Assembly (NCBI RefSeq): GCF_026342405.1
Contig: NZ_JAPEMU010000001.1
Span: 7,998,001-8,062,000 of the forward strand
Source: Kitasatospora sp. NBC_00240
GTDB taxonomy: Bacteria > Actinomycetota > Actinomycetes > Streptomycetales > Streptomycetaceae
Direction: 5' to 3'
Length of the DNA stretch: 64,000 bases
Below the pieces are notes generated by a model that saw nothing but the letters and a program-made list of their open reading frames with translations, was not told the DNA's origin and made no database searches. A program made the position numbers and the translations under genes. Position 1 is the first letter of the stretch. Every line of letters begins with the position of its first letter. Positions 52,644 to 62,440 of this stretch are shown here, in pieces.

Positions 52644-54635
52644 ATGAGCACCAACGACTACGACATCGTCATCGTCGGCGGCGGCATCTCCGCGGCCACC
52701 GTCGCCAAGACCGTCATCGAGCAGGCCGCCGCCCAGGTACCGCCCCGGCACCCGCGGATCCTCGTCCTGGAGGCCGGCCGGGCCACCGCGATGAGCGCCG
52801 ACAAGTACGACAGCTATGTGGAGGCGTACCAGGGGACGGTGGCCAAAGTCCCCAACGCGCCCTACCCCGCCAGCGGTTCTGCGCCGCAGCCGGACGTGCT
52901 GGACATCGGCCGCCCGGTCATGGGCCCGGACGGGACGACCAGGGTGCCCAGCGACAACGGGTACTTCGTCCAGATGGGCCCGCTCCCGTTCGGCAGCGAC
53001 TACACCCGCTCGCTGGGCGGCACCACGCTGCACTGGCTCGGCACCTGCCTGCGGATGCTCCCCAACGACTTCCGGATGAAGACGGAGTACGGCCGCGGCA
53101 GGGACTGGCCGCTCGGCTACGAGGACCTCAAGCCCTACTACGAGCGGGCCGAATGGGACATCATCGGCGTCTCCGCGAACGTCGAGGACCAGGTCTACCC
53201 CGGCATCGGCGGCGACCCGGAGGCGTACTTCCGCAGCGCCGACCGGAACCGGTTCCCCGACGGGGTCTACCACTTCCCGATGGAGCGGATCCCCAGCAGC
53301 TACCTCGACCGGTACCTCGCCAAGAAGTCCGCCGGCCTCGTGGTCGGGCTGACCGACCGGAACGGCGTCGAGCACGCCTTCCCGATCAAGATCAGCAACA
53401 CCCCGGTCGGGCGCAACTCCCAGCCAGCCAAGGGCTACCAGGTGGTCGGCGCGGTCGGCAACGCCGACCACGGCCAGCGCTGCGAGGGCAACTCCAGCTG
53501 CATCCCGATCTGCCCCGTCCAGGCCAAGTACAACGCCCTGAAGACGCTGTACGAACTGATCGTCAAGTACCCCGACCGGGAGCCGGAGGAGGGCGCTCCC
53601 CGGAAGGCCAGGTTCGCCGTCCGCAGCCAGTGCGTGGTCTCCCGGGTCCGCCACACCCAGCAGCCGGGGAGGACCGGGACGGTCACCGGGCTCACCTTCA
53701 CGACGTACTTCGACGACGGCAGCGCGCCCGTGGAGACGACGGTCACCGCGGACCGCTACGTCCTGGCGGCCAACGCCGTCGAGAACGCCACCCTGCTGCT
53801 CGCCTCCGGCGCCGCCAACAACAGCGACCAGGTCGGCCGCAACCTGATGGACCATCCGCTGCTGCTCACCTGGGGCATGTTCGAGGACAGCGTCGGTGCC
53901 TTCCGCGGCCCCGGCTCCACCTCCGGCATCCCCGCCTTCCGGGACGGCTCCTTCCGTTCGGAGCGCACCGCCTTCCGCGTCGAGATCGGCAACTGGGGCT
54001 GGAACTTCCCGGAGAACGCCCCCTACGACACCGTCCAGGATCTGGTCGGCGGCGGGGAGAGCGGGCAGGTCAAGCTCTACGGCAAGGAGCTGCGCAAGCG
54101 GCTCGGCGAGATCCTGCCCCGCCAGTTCCGGATCGCCTGGGAGCTGGAGCAGGATCCCGAGCCGACCAACCGGGTCACCATCGACGACCGCTGGAAGGAT
54201 TCGCTCGGCAACCACCGACCCGTCATCCACTACGACCTCTCGCCGTACATGCGCGCCTCACTGCCCTGGGCGGCGGAGGCGAGCCGGCAGCTGTTCGCCC
54301 AGCTCGGCATCGCCGACAAGGTCCGCCGCCCGGAGTACCGGCCCGGCGACTACACCCACTACGACCCGAACGACCCGTCGGCGGTGACGTACGAGGGCGT
54401 GACGTACTGGGTGCGGGGCGCGGGACACGTCGTCGGCACCCACCGGATGGGCGAGGACCCGGCCACTTCGGTGGTCGACAGCCACCAGCGCAGCCACGAC
54501 CTGCCGAACCTCTACATCGTCGGCTGCGGCAGCATGCCCACCCTGGGCACCTCCAACCCGACGCTCACCATGACCGCGCTGGCCATCCGGACCGGCGACC
54601 GGATCGCCGAGCAGCTGAAGGGGACGGACGCATGA
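52644..54635 (+). CDS. GMC-family FAD dehydrogenase with 3Fe-4S motif
   Basis: A 663-residue glucose-methanol-choline oxidoreductase. The FAD motif is VGGGIS near the start, the conserved His is in GTHRMG and the Asn in GTSNPTLT at the C-terminus. Three cysteines, C280, C286 and C290, keep the C-x5-C-x3-C spacing of the 3Fe-4S ligands in bacterial FAD glucose dehydrogenase. Together with the small subunit just upstream this is a dehydrogenase and not a simple oxidase. The cytochrome c subunit that normally accepts its electrons is not encoded nearby. Cytoplasmic; substrate may be a sugar or a secondary metabolite. ATGA overlap with the next gene. Confidence 0.93.
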   Translation: MSTNDYDIVIVGGGISAATVAKTVIEQAAAQVPPRHPRILVLEAGRATAMSADKYDSYVEAYQGTVAKVPNAPYPASGSAPQPDVLDIGRPVMGPDGTTRVPSDNGYFVQMGPLPFGSDYTRSLGGTTLHWLGTCLRMLPNDFRMKTEYGRGRDWPLGYEDLKPYYERAEWDIIGVSANVEDQVYPGIGGDPEAYFRSADRNRFPDGVYHFPMERIPSSYLDRYLAKKSAGLVVGLTDRNGVEHAFPIKISNTPVGRNSQPAKGYQVVGAVGNADHGQRCEGNSSCIPICPVQAKYNALKTLYELIVKYPDREPEEGAPRKARFAVRSQCVVSRVRHTQQPGRTGTVTGLTFTTYFDDGSAPVETTVTADRYVLAANAVENATLLLASGAANNSDQVGRNLMDHPLLLTWGMFEDSVGAFRGPGSTSGIPAFRDGSFRSERTAFRVEIGNWGWNFPENAPYDTVQDLVGGGESGQVKLYGKELRKRLGEILPRQFRIAWELEQDPEPTNRVTIDDRWKDSLGNHRPVIHYDLSPYMRASLPWAAEASRQLFAQLGIADKVRRPEYRPGDYTHYDPNDPSAVTYEGVTYWVRGAGHVVGTHRMGEDPATSVVDSHQRSHDLPNLYIVGCGSMPTLGTSNPTLTMTALAIRTGDRIAEQLKGTDA

Positions 54636-55804
54636 CCGAGCCGACCAGGATCTCCACCCTCAAGGACCTGAGGGCCGCCCTCCAGCTGGCCGTCGGCCTG
54701 GAGCTCAGCACCGTCCCGGTCTACCTGACCGCCCTCTACTCCATCGAGGACGGTGCCAACACCGACGCGGCGCAGACCATCCGCAGCGTGGTCATGGAGG
54801 AGATGCTCCACATGACCCTCGCGGCCAACGTCCTCAACGCCATCGGGGAGGTGCCGAGCCCCGAGCCGGTCGAGTTCCAGGGCCGCGCCCATCTCAGCCC
54901 GATCCCCGCCTTCCCCCTGGACAGCCCGCTGATCTCCGGCATCGGCACCCTCGAACTGCTCCCGCTCACGCCGGCCGCCGTGGACAGCTTCGTCCGGATC
55001 GAGCACCCCCTGCACGGCGCCGCCACCCTGGCCGGCATCCCCGCCAGCCCGGGCGGCTTCCGTACCATCGGCGAGTTCTACGACGCCGTCGACACGGCCC
55101 TGGGGGATCCCGCGATCTGCCCGGACGCCGTCTTCCGGCCCGTCCGGCAGATCCCCGACAGCGACTACTACGGCGGCGCCGGCCACGTCATCGAGGTCGC
55201 GGACCGCGCCTCCGCGCGAGCGGCCGTTCTGAAGATCGTCGACCAGGGCGAGGGGCTCCCCGAGGAGTACCTGCACCGGCCGGCCAAGACCGTCACCGAC
55301 GAGGACCGGCTCGGCTCCGGCTGGCAGATGTACTCCCACTACGCGCGCTTTCGCGAACTGCAGACCGGCCGCCGCTTCCGCACCCACCAGCTGGCCGACG
55401 AGACCCCCGAGGGATCCATGCTGCTGGTCGACTACTCCGCCGTCCGGCCGGCCCTGTTCACCCCGCGCAACGGCGACTGGGCCGGCGGCCCCGAGGACTT
55501 CGCCATGGACGCCTTCGACCTGGCGTACTCGCGGCTCGTCGACGACATCTACCGCGCCTTCGCGGGCGAGCCGACCGAGGTCGTCGACCCGCTCGACGGC
55601 CACACCGAGCCGGACCGGCCCACGCTGCGCCTGGCCGTCCACGCCATGTACGCGCTGAGGAACGCCGCCGTCGCCCTGATGCGCACCCCGAACCCGGCGA
55701 AGCCCGGGCACACGCTCTGCCCCCGCTTCTCCTACGTGGCGCCCGGCGGGGACCGGGACAAACTCGTCCAGCGCGCCGAGGGCGGGGGAGGGCGGGGCCG
55801 GTGA
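54632..55804 (+). CDS. VioB/RebD-like ferritin-fold protein
   Basis: A 390-residue protein. The first ~230 residues carry the ferritin-like domain (PF12902 type) found in VioB, RebD and StaD, with helix motifs LQLAVGLELSTVPVYLTALY and VVMEEMLHMTLAANVLNAIG supplying Glu/His metal ligands (ExxxH). VioB-type enzymes couple two imine molecules in violacein and indolocarbazole pathways, but those are about 1000 residues with extra domains. This stand-alone form occurs beside oxidoreductases and has no settled role. ATG 54632 overlaps the GMC stop, and the stop overlaps the ABM start (GTGA). Confidence 0.8.
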   Translation: MTEPTRISTLKDLRAALQLAVGLELSTVPVYLTALYSIEDGANTDAAQTIRSVVMEEMLHMTLAANVLNAIGEVPSPEPVEFQGRAHLSPIPAFPLDSPLISGIGTLELLPLTPAAVDSFVRIEHPLHGAATLAGIPASPGGFRTIGEFYDAVDTALGDPAICPDAVFRPVRQIPDSDYYGGAGHVIEVADRASARAAVLKIVDQGEGLPEEYLHRPAKTVTDEDRLGSGWQMYSHYARFRELQTGRRFRTHQLADETPEGSMLLVDYSAVRPALFTPRNGDWAGGPEDFAMDAFDLAYSRLVDDIYRAFAGEPTEVVDPLDGHTEPDRPTLRLAVHAMYALRNAAVALMRTPNPAKPGHTLCPRFSYVAPGGDRDKLVQRAEGGGGRGR

Positions 55805-56154
55805 TCTCCATCGTGACGAAGTGGTGGTACGTCCCCGGCCGGGAGCAGGAGGCCGTGGCCGCGCTCACGGACCTGGTGCAGCAGGTGCGGGACGGCGAAC
55901 CCGACACCCTCATGTACTGCCTGCACACCGCCGACGTGACGGGCTCCCTGCCGCCGCCCACCCCGAACGAGGTGATCTTCCTCGGCGCCTGGACCGACCG
56001 CCAGGCCTTCGAGGCCCACCGGAAGGGCAAGATCTTCACGGACTGGCTGGAGAAGTACCTCCACCTGTTCGTCCAGAACGACGGGAAGCTCTACGTCAGC
56101 GCCGAGTTCGCCGACCGCTTCGCCGGCTTCGTCCGGGGGGCCGCCGTCGGCTGA
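55801..56154 (+). CDS. ABM-family monooxygenase
   Basis: A 117-residue protein with the dimeric ferredoxin-like fold of antibiotic biosynthesis monooxygenases (VTKWWYVPGREQEAVAALTD, FLGAWTDRQAFEAHRKGKIF). Members oxidise quinol or anthrone-type aromatics without cofactor. It is the last gene of the six-gene operon. Start GTG 55801 overlaps the preceding stop. The 23-bp terminator stem begins 11 bases after its TGA. Its presence suggests an aromatic or polyphenolic substrate for the operon (inference). Confidence 0.85.
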   Translation: MISIVTKWWYVPGREQEAVAALTDLVQQVRDGEPDTLMYCLHTADVTGSLPPPTPNEVIFLGAWTDRQAFEAHRKGKIFTDWLEKYLHLFVQNDGKLYVSAEFADRFAGFVRGAAVG

Positions 56155-56164
56155 TCGCGGCCGA

Positions 56165-56219
56165 CGGCACGACCGTGTCCCGCAGGGGTTTCGCCACCCT
56201 GCGGGACACGGTCGTGCCG
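56165..56219 (+). terminator. very strong terminator after the redox operon
   Basis: Arms 56165-56187 and 56197-56219 (right arm ends GGTCGTGCCG) pair perfectly over 23 bp around a 9-base loop. It is the longest perfect stem I found in the window. Confidence 0.9.
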
Positions 56220-56261
56220 GCTTCGTCCGGAAGCCGTCGGGCCGGCCGGCGGCCCGCCCGT

Positions 56262-56345
56262 TGTCGGGCGGCGCCTTCACCGGGCGGCACCTTCACCGGG
56301 CGCACCTTCGCCGGGCGGCACCTCGTCGGGCGGCACCCTCGTCGG
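56262..56345. repeat. degenerate CGGGCGGCACC repeat
   Basis: Five or six variants of CGGGCGGCACCTTCAC in tandem lie between the terminator and the Fur-family gene's stop codon. Confidence 0.6.
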
Positions 56346-56349
56346 TGCG

Positions 56350-56760
56350 TCAGACGCAGGACGGGCAGAGCCCCCGGTAGGTGACCTCGGCCCGGGAGAC
56401 CGTGAAGCCGAACCGCTCCTCCGCCGGGAGGTCCGCCAGCGGGTCGCGGGCCGGGTGGACGTCGCGGACGGTGCCGCAGCCGGAGCACACCAGGTGCTGG
56501 TGCGGGTGGTGCGCGTTGGGGTCGTAGCGCTTCGCCCGGCCGTCGGTGGCGACCTCTATGACCTCGCCGAGTGCGACGAGTTCGCCGAGGGTGTTGTAGA
56601 CGGTCGCCCGGGAGATCTCGGGCAGCCGCTGCGCCGCGCGGGTGTGCACCTCGTCGGCGGTGAAGTGCACGTGGTCACCGTCGAGGACCTCCGCAACGAC
56701 CCGCCGCTGGGAAGTCATCCGCCAGCCGCGTCCTCGCAGTCGCTCCAGCAGGTCGCTCAT
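56350..56760 (-). CDS. Fur-family peroxide-responsive repressor (CatR/FurA-like)
   Basis: A 136-residue Fur-type regulator: winged helix in the first 80 residues (ISRATVYNTLGELVALGEVIEV), His-rich regulatory metal site HHPHQHLVC, and a structural zinc site with C92-x-x-C95 and C132-x-x-C135. It is divergent from katG, the usual CatR/FurA-PerR arrangement in streptomycetes, where peroxide oxidises the protein and releases katG. ATG 56760. The 570-base gap contains an inverted repeat around a katG-directed promoter. Confidence 0.9.
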   Translation of the reverse strand: MSDLLERLRGRGWRMTSQRRVVAEVLDGDHVHFTADEVHTRAAQRLPEISRATVYNTLGELVALGEVIEVATDGRAKRYDPNAHHPHQHLVCSGCGTVRDVHPARDPLADLPAEERFGFTVSRAEVTYRGLCPSCV

Positions 56761-57331
56761 ATTGGTCCGCCTATTCGGGGTCATGGGATGGCTGGATTTT
56801 ATCAGTGGGCTTTCGGTACGGATCCGGCAGGAGGCTGATGTTCTTCTTGACTTAGAACCTGTCCATCGTAGGATCGGTTCTGGTGACAGCCAAGAGGGTG
56901 GAACGACCCCGGTTACGGCAGGAGGCAGGGTGTGACGGCCACCGCCGGGAAGCCACGCGGTCCGGGCCTGCGCAGGGCCGGTGCCCGCGCCGGCCGGCCC
57001 GACGCGACCCGGGAGGGTGACCACCCCTGCCCGGGGACTCCCGGTCCCGGCCGGCGCGCTCCCAGGACGATCGGCCCCGGGCCGCGCGGTTGCGCCGGTC
57101 CCGTCCGCCGCCGCCCCGGACGCGGCACCCGCCCGCTCACCACCACCAGCTCGATCCCCGTACCGCACCGGCCGGCGCCCAGGCCCGGCCCGAGCGGCAC
57201 GGCGGGGGCGGCCACCGGGGCGCGGACCCCGGTTCTTCCCTCGCTCACGGTCCCCAGCACCGCCGTTCGGTTCCCCAGCACCGCCGTTCAGTTCCCCTGC
57301 ACCGTCATTTGCCAGCTCCGGAGGAATTCCC
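56761..57331. promoter_or_regulatory. fur-like / katG divergent control region
   Basis: 570 bases. The katG-directed promoter near 56850-56875 implies a katG leader of about 450 bases. I see no gene in the leader that I can support. A repeat GTTCCCCAGCACCGCCGTT / GTTCCCCTGCACCGTC occurs at about 57268-57305. Confidence 0.5.
56840..56858. promoter_or_regulatory. GTTCT-N9-AGAAC operator overlapping a -35 element
   Basis: GTTCT (56840-56844) and AGAAC (56854-56858) form an inverted repeat. Inside it lies TTGACT (56847-56852), which with TAGGAT (56869-56874) at 16-base spacing makes a good promoter reading toward katG. Binding by the neighbouring Fur-family protein would block it (inference). 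Confidence 0.6.
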
Positions 57332-59563
<2,232 letters not shown>

Positions 59564-59570
59564 CCGTCCG

Positions 59571-59613
59571 ACGCCCCGGGCCGGCCGATGTCTCATCGGC
59601 CGGCCCGGGGCGT
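59571..59613 (+). terminator. katG terminator
   Basis: Arms 59571-59590 (ACGCCCCGGGCCGGCCGATG) and 59594-59613 pair perfectly over 20 bp with a 3-base loop, followed by CTTCCT. Confidence 0.9.
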
Positions 59614-59666
59614 CTTCCTACGTGTCCGACCGCGGCGTCCGGTGTCCGCCGCTCGGCCTGCGCGGG

Positions 59667-60452
59667 TCAGCTCTCCGTGCGGACCGGCGGGCGGGGGCGG
59701 GTTCCCTGCTCGGTACGGGGGAGCGGCAGCAGCGGAAGGTCGAGCCCGCCGGGCGCCGCGCCGTTCAGGGCCAGAGCGGCGGCCGCCTCGGCGGGCAGGT
59801 CGCGCAGACCGAGCAGGCCCGCGGTGAGCCGGGCGGTGGCCCGGTGCCAGTCGCCGGCGCGCTTCAGCAGGGTGTGGCCGCTGCCGGTCACCGTGTAGCC
59901 GCAGACCTGGGCGCCCGCGGCCCGGGCCCGGGCGGCCAGCAGCCGGGTGTCGCCGGGCTTGGTGACCCGGTCGCGGTCGCCGTGCAGCAGCACCACGTCC
60001 CGGCCCTCGAGCTGCGCGCAAGGATCGTCCTGCGGGCACCAGGGGGCCAGCGCCACGACGCCGGTGACATTGGGGTGGCCGGCCGAACGGAGCGCCGCCC
60101 GGCCGCCCATCGAGTGCCCGACCAGCACGGTCGGCACATGGCCGAGTTCCTCGGCGAGGTCGTTGAGGGCGGCCGCGGTGTCCCGGGCGGCGTCCGCCTG
60201 CGCGCCGTTCCAGCCCCGGTGCCGGTAGCGCACCACGCCGATCGCGACGTCCGCCGCGGCCGTCTCACGCTTGATCGCCCGGATGAAGCCCTGCATCCGC
60301 AGGCCCGGCAGGTTCAGCGGGCCGGGCTTGGCGAGGCTGTGCTCCTGTCCGCCGTGCAGTACCAGGACCGCCGCCGACGGCTGCTCCGGCAGGACCCGCC
60401 ACACCAATGCCTGGTGGCCCGCCACCCCGCCCTTGCACACCTGCGTGTTCAC
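59667..60452 (-). CDS. alpha/beta hydrolase
   Basis: A 261-residue serine hydrolase with nucleophile Ser114 in VGHSMGG, HGGQEH oxyanion loop near residue 33, acid residue in LLHGDRDRVTKPGDT and His in GSGHTLLKRAGDW. Compact, no signal peptide, cytoplasmic. The layout matches the dienelactone hydrolase-like or lysophospholipase-like families annotated only as alpha/beta fold hydrolase. GTG 60452 is used; its ribosome site is weak. It faces katG's terminator from the right, and the next gene to the right is also leftward. Confidence 0.85.
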   Translation of the reverse strand: MNTQVCKGGVAGHQALVWRVLPEQPSAAVLVLHGGQEHSLAKPGPLNLPGLRMQGFIRAIKRETAAADVAIGVVRYRHRGWNGAQADAARDTAAALNDLAEELGHVPTVLVGHSMGGRAALRSAGHPNVTGVVALAPWCPQDDPCAQLEGRDVVLLHGDRDRVTKPGDTRLLAARARAAGAQVCGYTVTGSGHTLLKRAGDWHRATARLTAGLLGLRDLPAEAAAALALNGAAPGGLDLPLLPLPRTEQGTRPRPPVRTES

Positions 60453-60585
60453 CCTGACCGTTCCCGCCGTCGATCGCTTCGTGAACCGCCACTGTACGCG
60501 TCGGCCCGGTCGCGGCAGCCGGTTTCCGGCCGATCGGCCGACCGGGGGAGGGTACGGGGCGTGCGCCGGTCCGTGCGCGCCCGCC

Positions 60586-60915
60586 TCAGGCGTCGAGCAG
60601 CCCGTTCTGGTGCACCAGCCAGCAGATCGCCGTCAGCCGGTCGACCGCGTAGTCGTACCCGACCGGCTGGTCCCAGCCGACCTCGGCCAGGGCGTCGAGG
60701 AAGCCGAGCGCGTAGTCGGTGAGTTCCGCGCGCCGCAGCGGTCGGAGCACCAGCTCCGGGCCTTGGGCGAACAGGCGTTCGCGGATCTCGGCGGCGTGCT
60801 GGTCGACGGCCGCGACGAAGCCCGGCTCGGCGGCGAACGCGGCCAGGCGCGGGGTGTAGGAAGCCACGATGCCGGTGAGGGGGCAGCCGGCTGCTTCGTC
60901 GGGAAAGGCGATCAC
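60586..60915 (-). CDS. hypothetical protein (109 aa)
   Basis: A small helical protein starting VIAFPDEAAGCPLTGIVASY (GTG 60915) and ending YDYAVDRLTAICWLVHQNGL. It resembles the small DUF6401-like or uncharacterised actinobacterial proteins, but I cannot name the family safely. An earlier in-frame GTG at 60948 would add a Pro/Arg-rich start and is less likely. No export signal. 130 bases from the hydrolase gene on the same strand. Confidence 0.65.
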   Translation of the reverse strand: MIAFPDEAAGCPLTGIVASYTPRLAAFAAEPGFVAAVDQHAAEIRERLFAQGPELVLRPLRRAELTDYALGFLDALAEVGWDQPVGYDYAVDRLTAICWLVHQNGLLDA

Positions 60916-61166
60916 CCGTCGAGGGTAGGCGAGCGGAGGGCCCGGCACGGCGGGCCCCGGCGATCGGAAGGTGAGACCTTGGCCACCCGCCGGGGGCGTA
61001 CGCCCGGCCGGGGCGGGCCGGGGTGCGGGTGGGGGCCCGGGCCGGTCACAGGCCGGTCACAGGCCGGGCGCGGGTCGCCACGGGGGCCGCGACGGGGGCG
61101 CGAGAATTCGTCCGGATCGGCCGGGTCCGCTTCGCCATCGCTACGATCTGTACAAGAATGGGTGCC

Positions 61167-62093
61167 ATGGATCTCCGCATCTTCACCGAACCCCAGCAGG
61201 GCGCCTCCTACGACACGCTGCTGCGCATCGCCCGGACGACCGAGGAGCTGGGCGTCTTCAGCGCCTTCTTCCGCTCCGACCACTACCTCAAGATGGGCGA
61301 CGTGGACGGCCTGCCCGGCCCCACCGACGCCTGGATCACGCTGGCCGGGCTCGCCCGCGAGACCAGCACCATCCGGCTCGGCACCCTGATGACGGCGGCG
61401 ACCTTCCGGCTGCCCGGCGTGCTGGCCCTCCAGGTCGCCCAGGTGGACGCGATGAGCAACGGCCGGGTCGAGCTCGGCCTCGGGGCCGGCTGGTACGCCG
61501 AGGAGCACGCCGCGTACGGCATCCCCTTCCCGAAGGAGCGGTTCGGGCGGCTGGAGGAGCAGCTCGCCATCGTCACCGGGCTCTGGGAGACCAAGCTCGG
61601 CGACACCTTCGACTTCGCGGGCACGTACTACCAGCTGTCGGACTCCCCGGCGCTGCCCAAGCCCGTCCAGGACCGGATCCCCGTCCTGATCGGCGGCAAG
61701 GGCCTGCACCGTACGCCCGCGCTGGCCGCCCGGTACGCCGACGAGTTCAACCTGCCCTTCGTCTCGACCGGCGAGAGCCGGGAGCAGTTCGGCCGGGTCC
61801 GCACCGCCGTGGAGCAGGCCGGGCGCCGCGGCGACGACCTGGTGTACTCCAACCTCCTGGTGGCCTGCGTCGGCAAGGACGACGCCGAGGTGGCCCGGCG
61901 GGCCGCCGCGATCGGTCGCGACGTCGCTGAGCTGAAGGCGCACGGCCTGGCCGGCACGCCGGACGAGGTGGTGGAGAGCATCGGCCGCTACGCGGCGGCC
62001 GGATCCCAGCGCTGCTACCTGCAGATCCTCGACCTCCAGGACCTGGACCACCTCGCGCTGATCGCCGACAAGGTCGCGCCGCAGCTCGACTGA
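61167..62093 (+). CDS. LLM-class F420-dependent oxidoreductase
   Basis: A 308-residue TIM-barrel oxidoreductase that probably uses F420. Conserved features are MDLRIFTEPQQGASYDTLLR at the amino end, RSDHYLKMG, TSTIRLGTLMTAATFR, and LGLGAGWYAEEHAAYGIPFP, the pattern of F420-type LLM proteins. ATG 61167 matches the family start. An ATG three codons earlier (61158) sits ten bases after TACGAT (61142-61147), so a nearly leaderless transcript is possible. Substrate unknown. It is followed by repeat-rich sequence and the MTA phosphorylase gene. Confidence 0.9.
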   Translation: MDLRIFTEPQQGASYDTLLRIARTTEELGVFSAFFRSDHYLKMGDVDGLPGPTDAWITLAGLARETSTIRLGTLMTAATFRLPGVLALQVAQVDAMSNGRVELGLGAGWYAEEHAAYGIPFPKERFGRLEEQLAIVTGLWETKLGDTFDFAGTYYQLSDSPALPKPVQDRIPVLIGGKGLHRTPALAARYADEFNLPFVSTGESREQFGRVRTAVEQAGRRGDDLVYSNLLVACVGKDDAEVARRAAAIGRDVAELKAHGLAGTPDEVVESIGRYAAAGSQRCYLQILDLQDLDHLALIADKVAPQLD

Positions 62094-62440
62094 CCGGCCC
62101 GGTGGCGGGCAGGCCGGGGCGGCGCGGGGGCCCCGCCTGCCCCGGCCGTTCCGTCTGTCCCGCCGTCCCGCCGACCCTGCCGGTCTCGGCCGTCCCGCCT
62201 GCGTCGCCCGCTCCGCTCGTCTCGGCCGTCCCGCCTGCGTCGCCCGCGCTGCCCGCGCCGTCCCGCCTGCCCCGGCCCCGGCCGTTCCGTCGGCCTCGCC
62301 GGTCCCGTCCGTCCGCGATTCGTAAGACCGCGACCGGCGCGGTGCCGGCCCGCCCCGCCCTAGGGTGGACGACGGGCGCCCACCGCCCCCGGGAGCCCGG
62401 CCGGGCCCCGCCACCCGGACGTGACCGAAAGGCTGACGCC
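62094..62440. other. gap with 36-bp tandem repeat and mtnP promoter region
   Basis: No gene. A 36-bp unit beginning TCTCGGCCGTCCCGCC (62184-62219) is followed by a partial second copy (62220-62247). The last part holds the upstream signals of the phosphorylase gene. Confidence 0.5.

Noticed and set aside
50118..54230. Very long open frame on the minus strand opposite the redox operon
   Set aside because: It is the antisense shadow of GC-rich codons: composition is Val/Gly/Asp-rich and repetitive without domains, while the plus strand carries complete catalytic motifs.
49045..56154. Redox operon as part of a violacein or indolocarbazole cluster
   Set aside because: No tryptophan oxidase, VioE/RebP-like enzyme or glycosyltransferase nearby, and the VioB-like protein lacks the usual extra domains.
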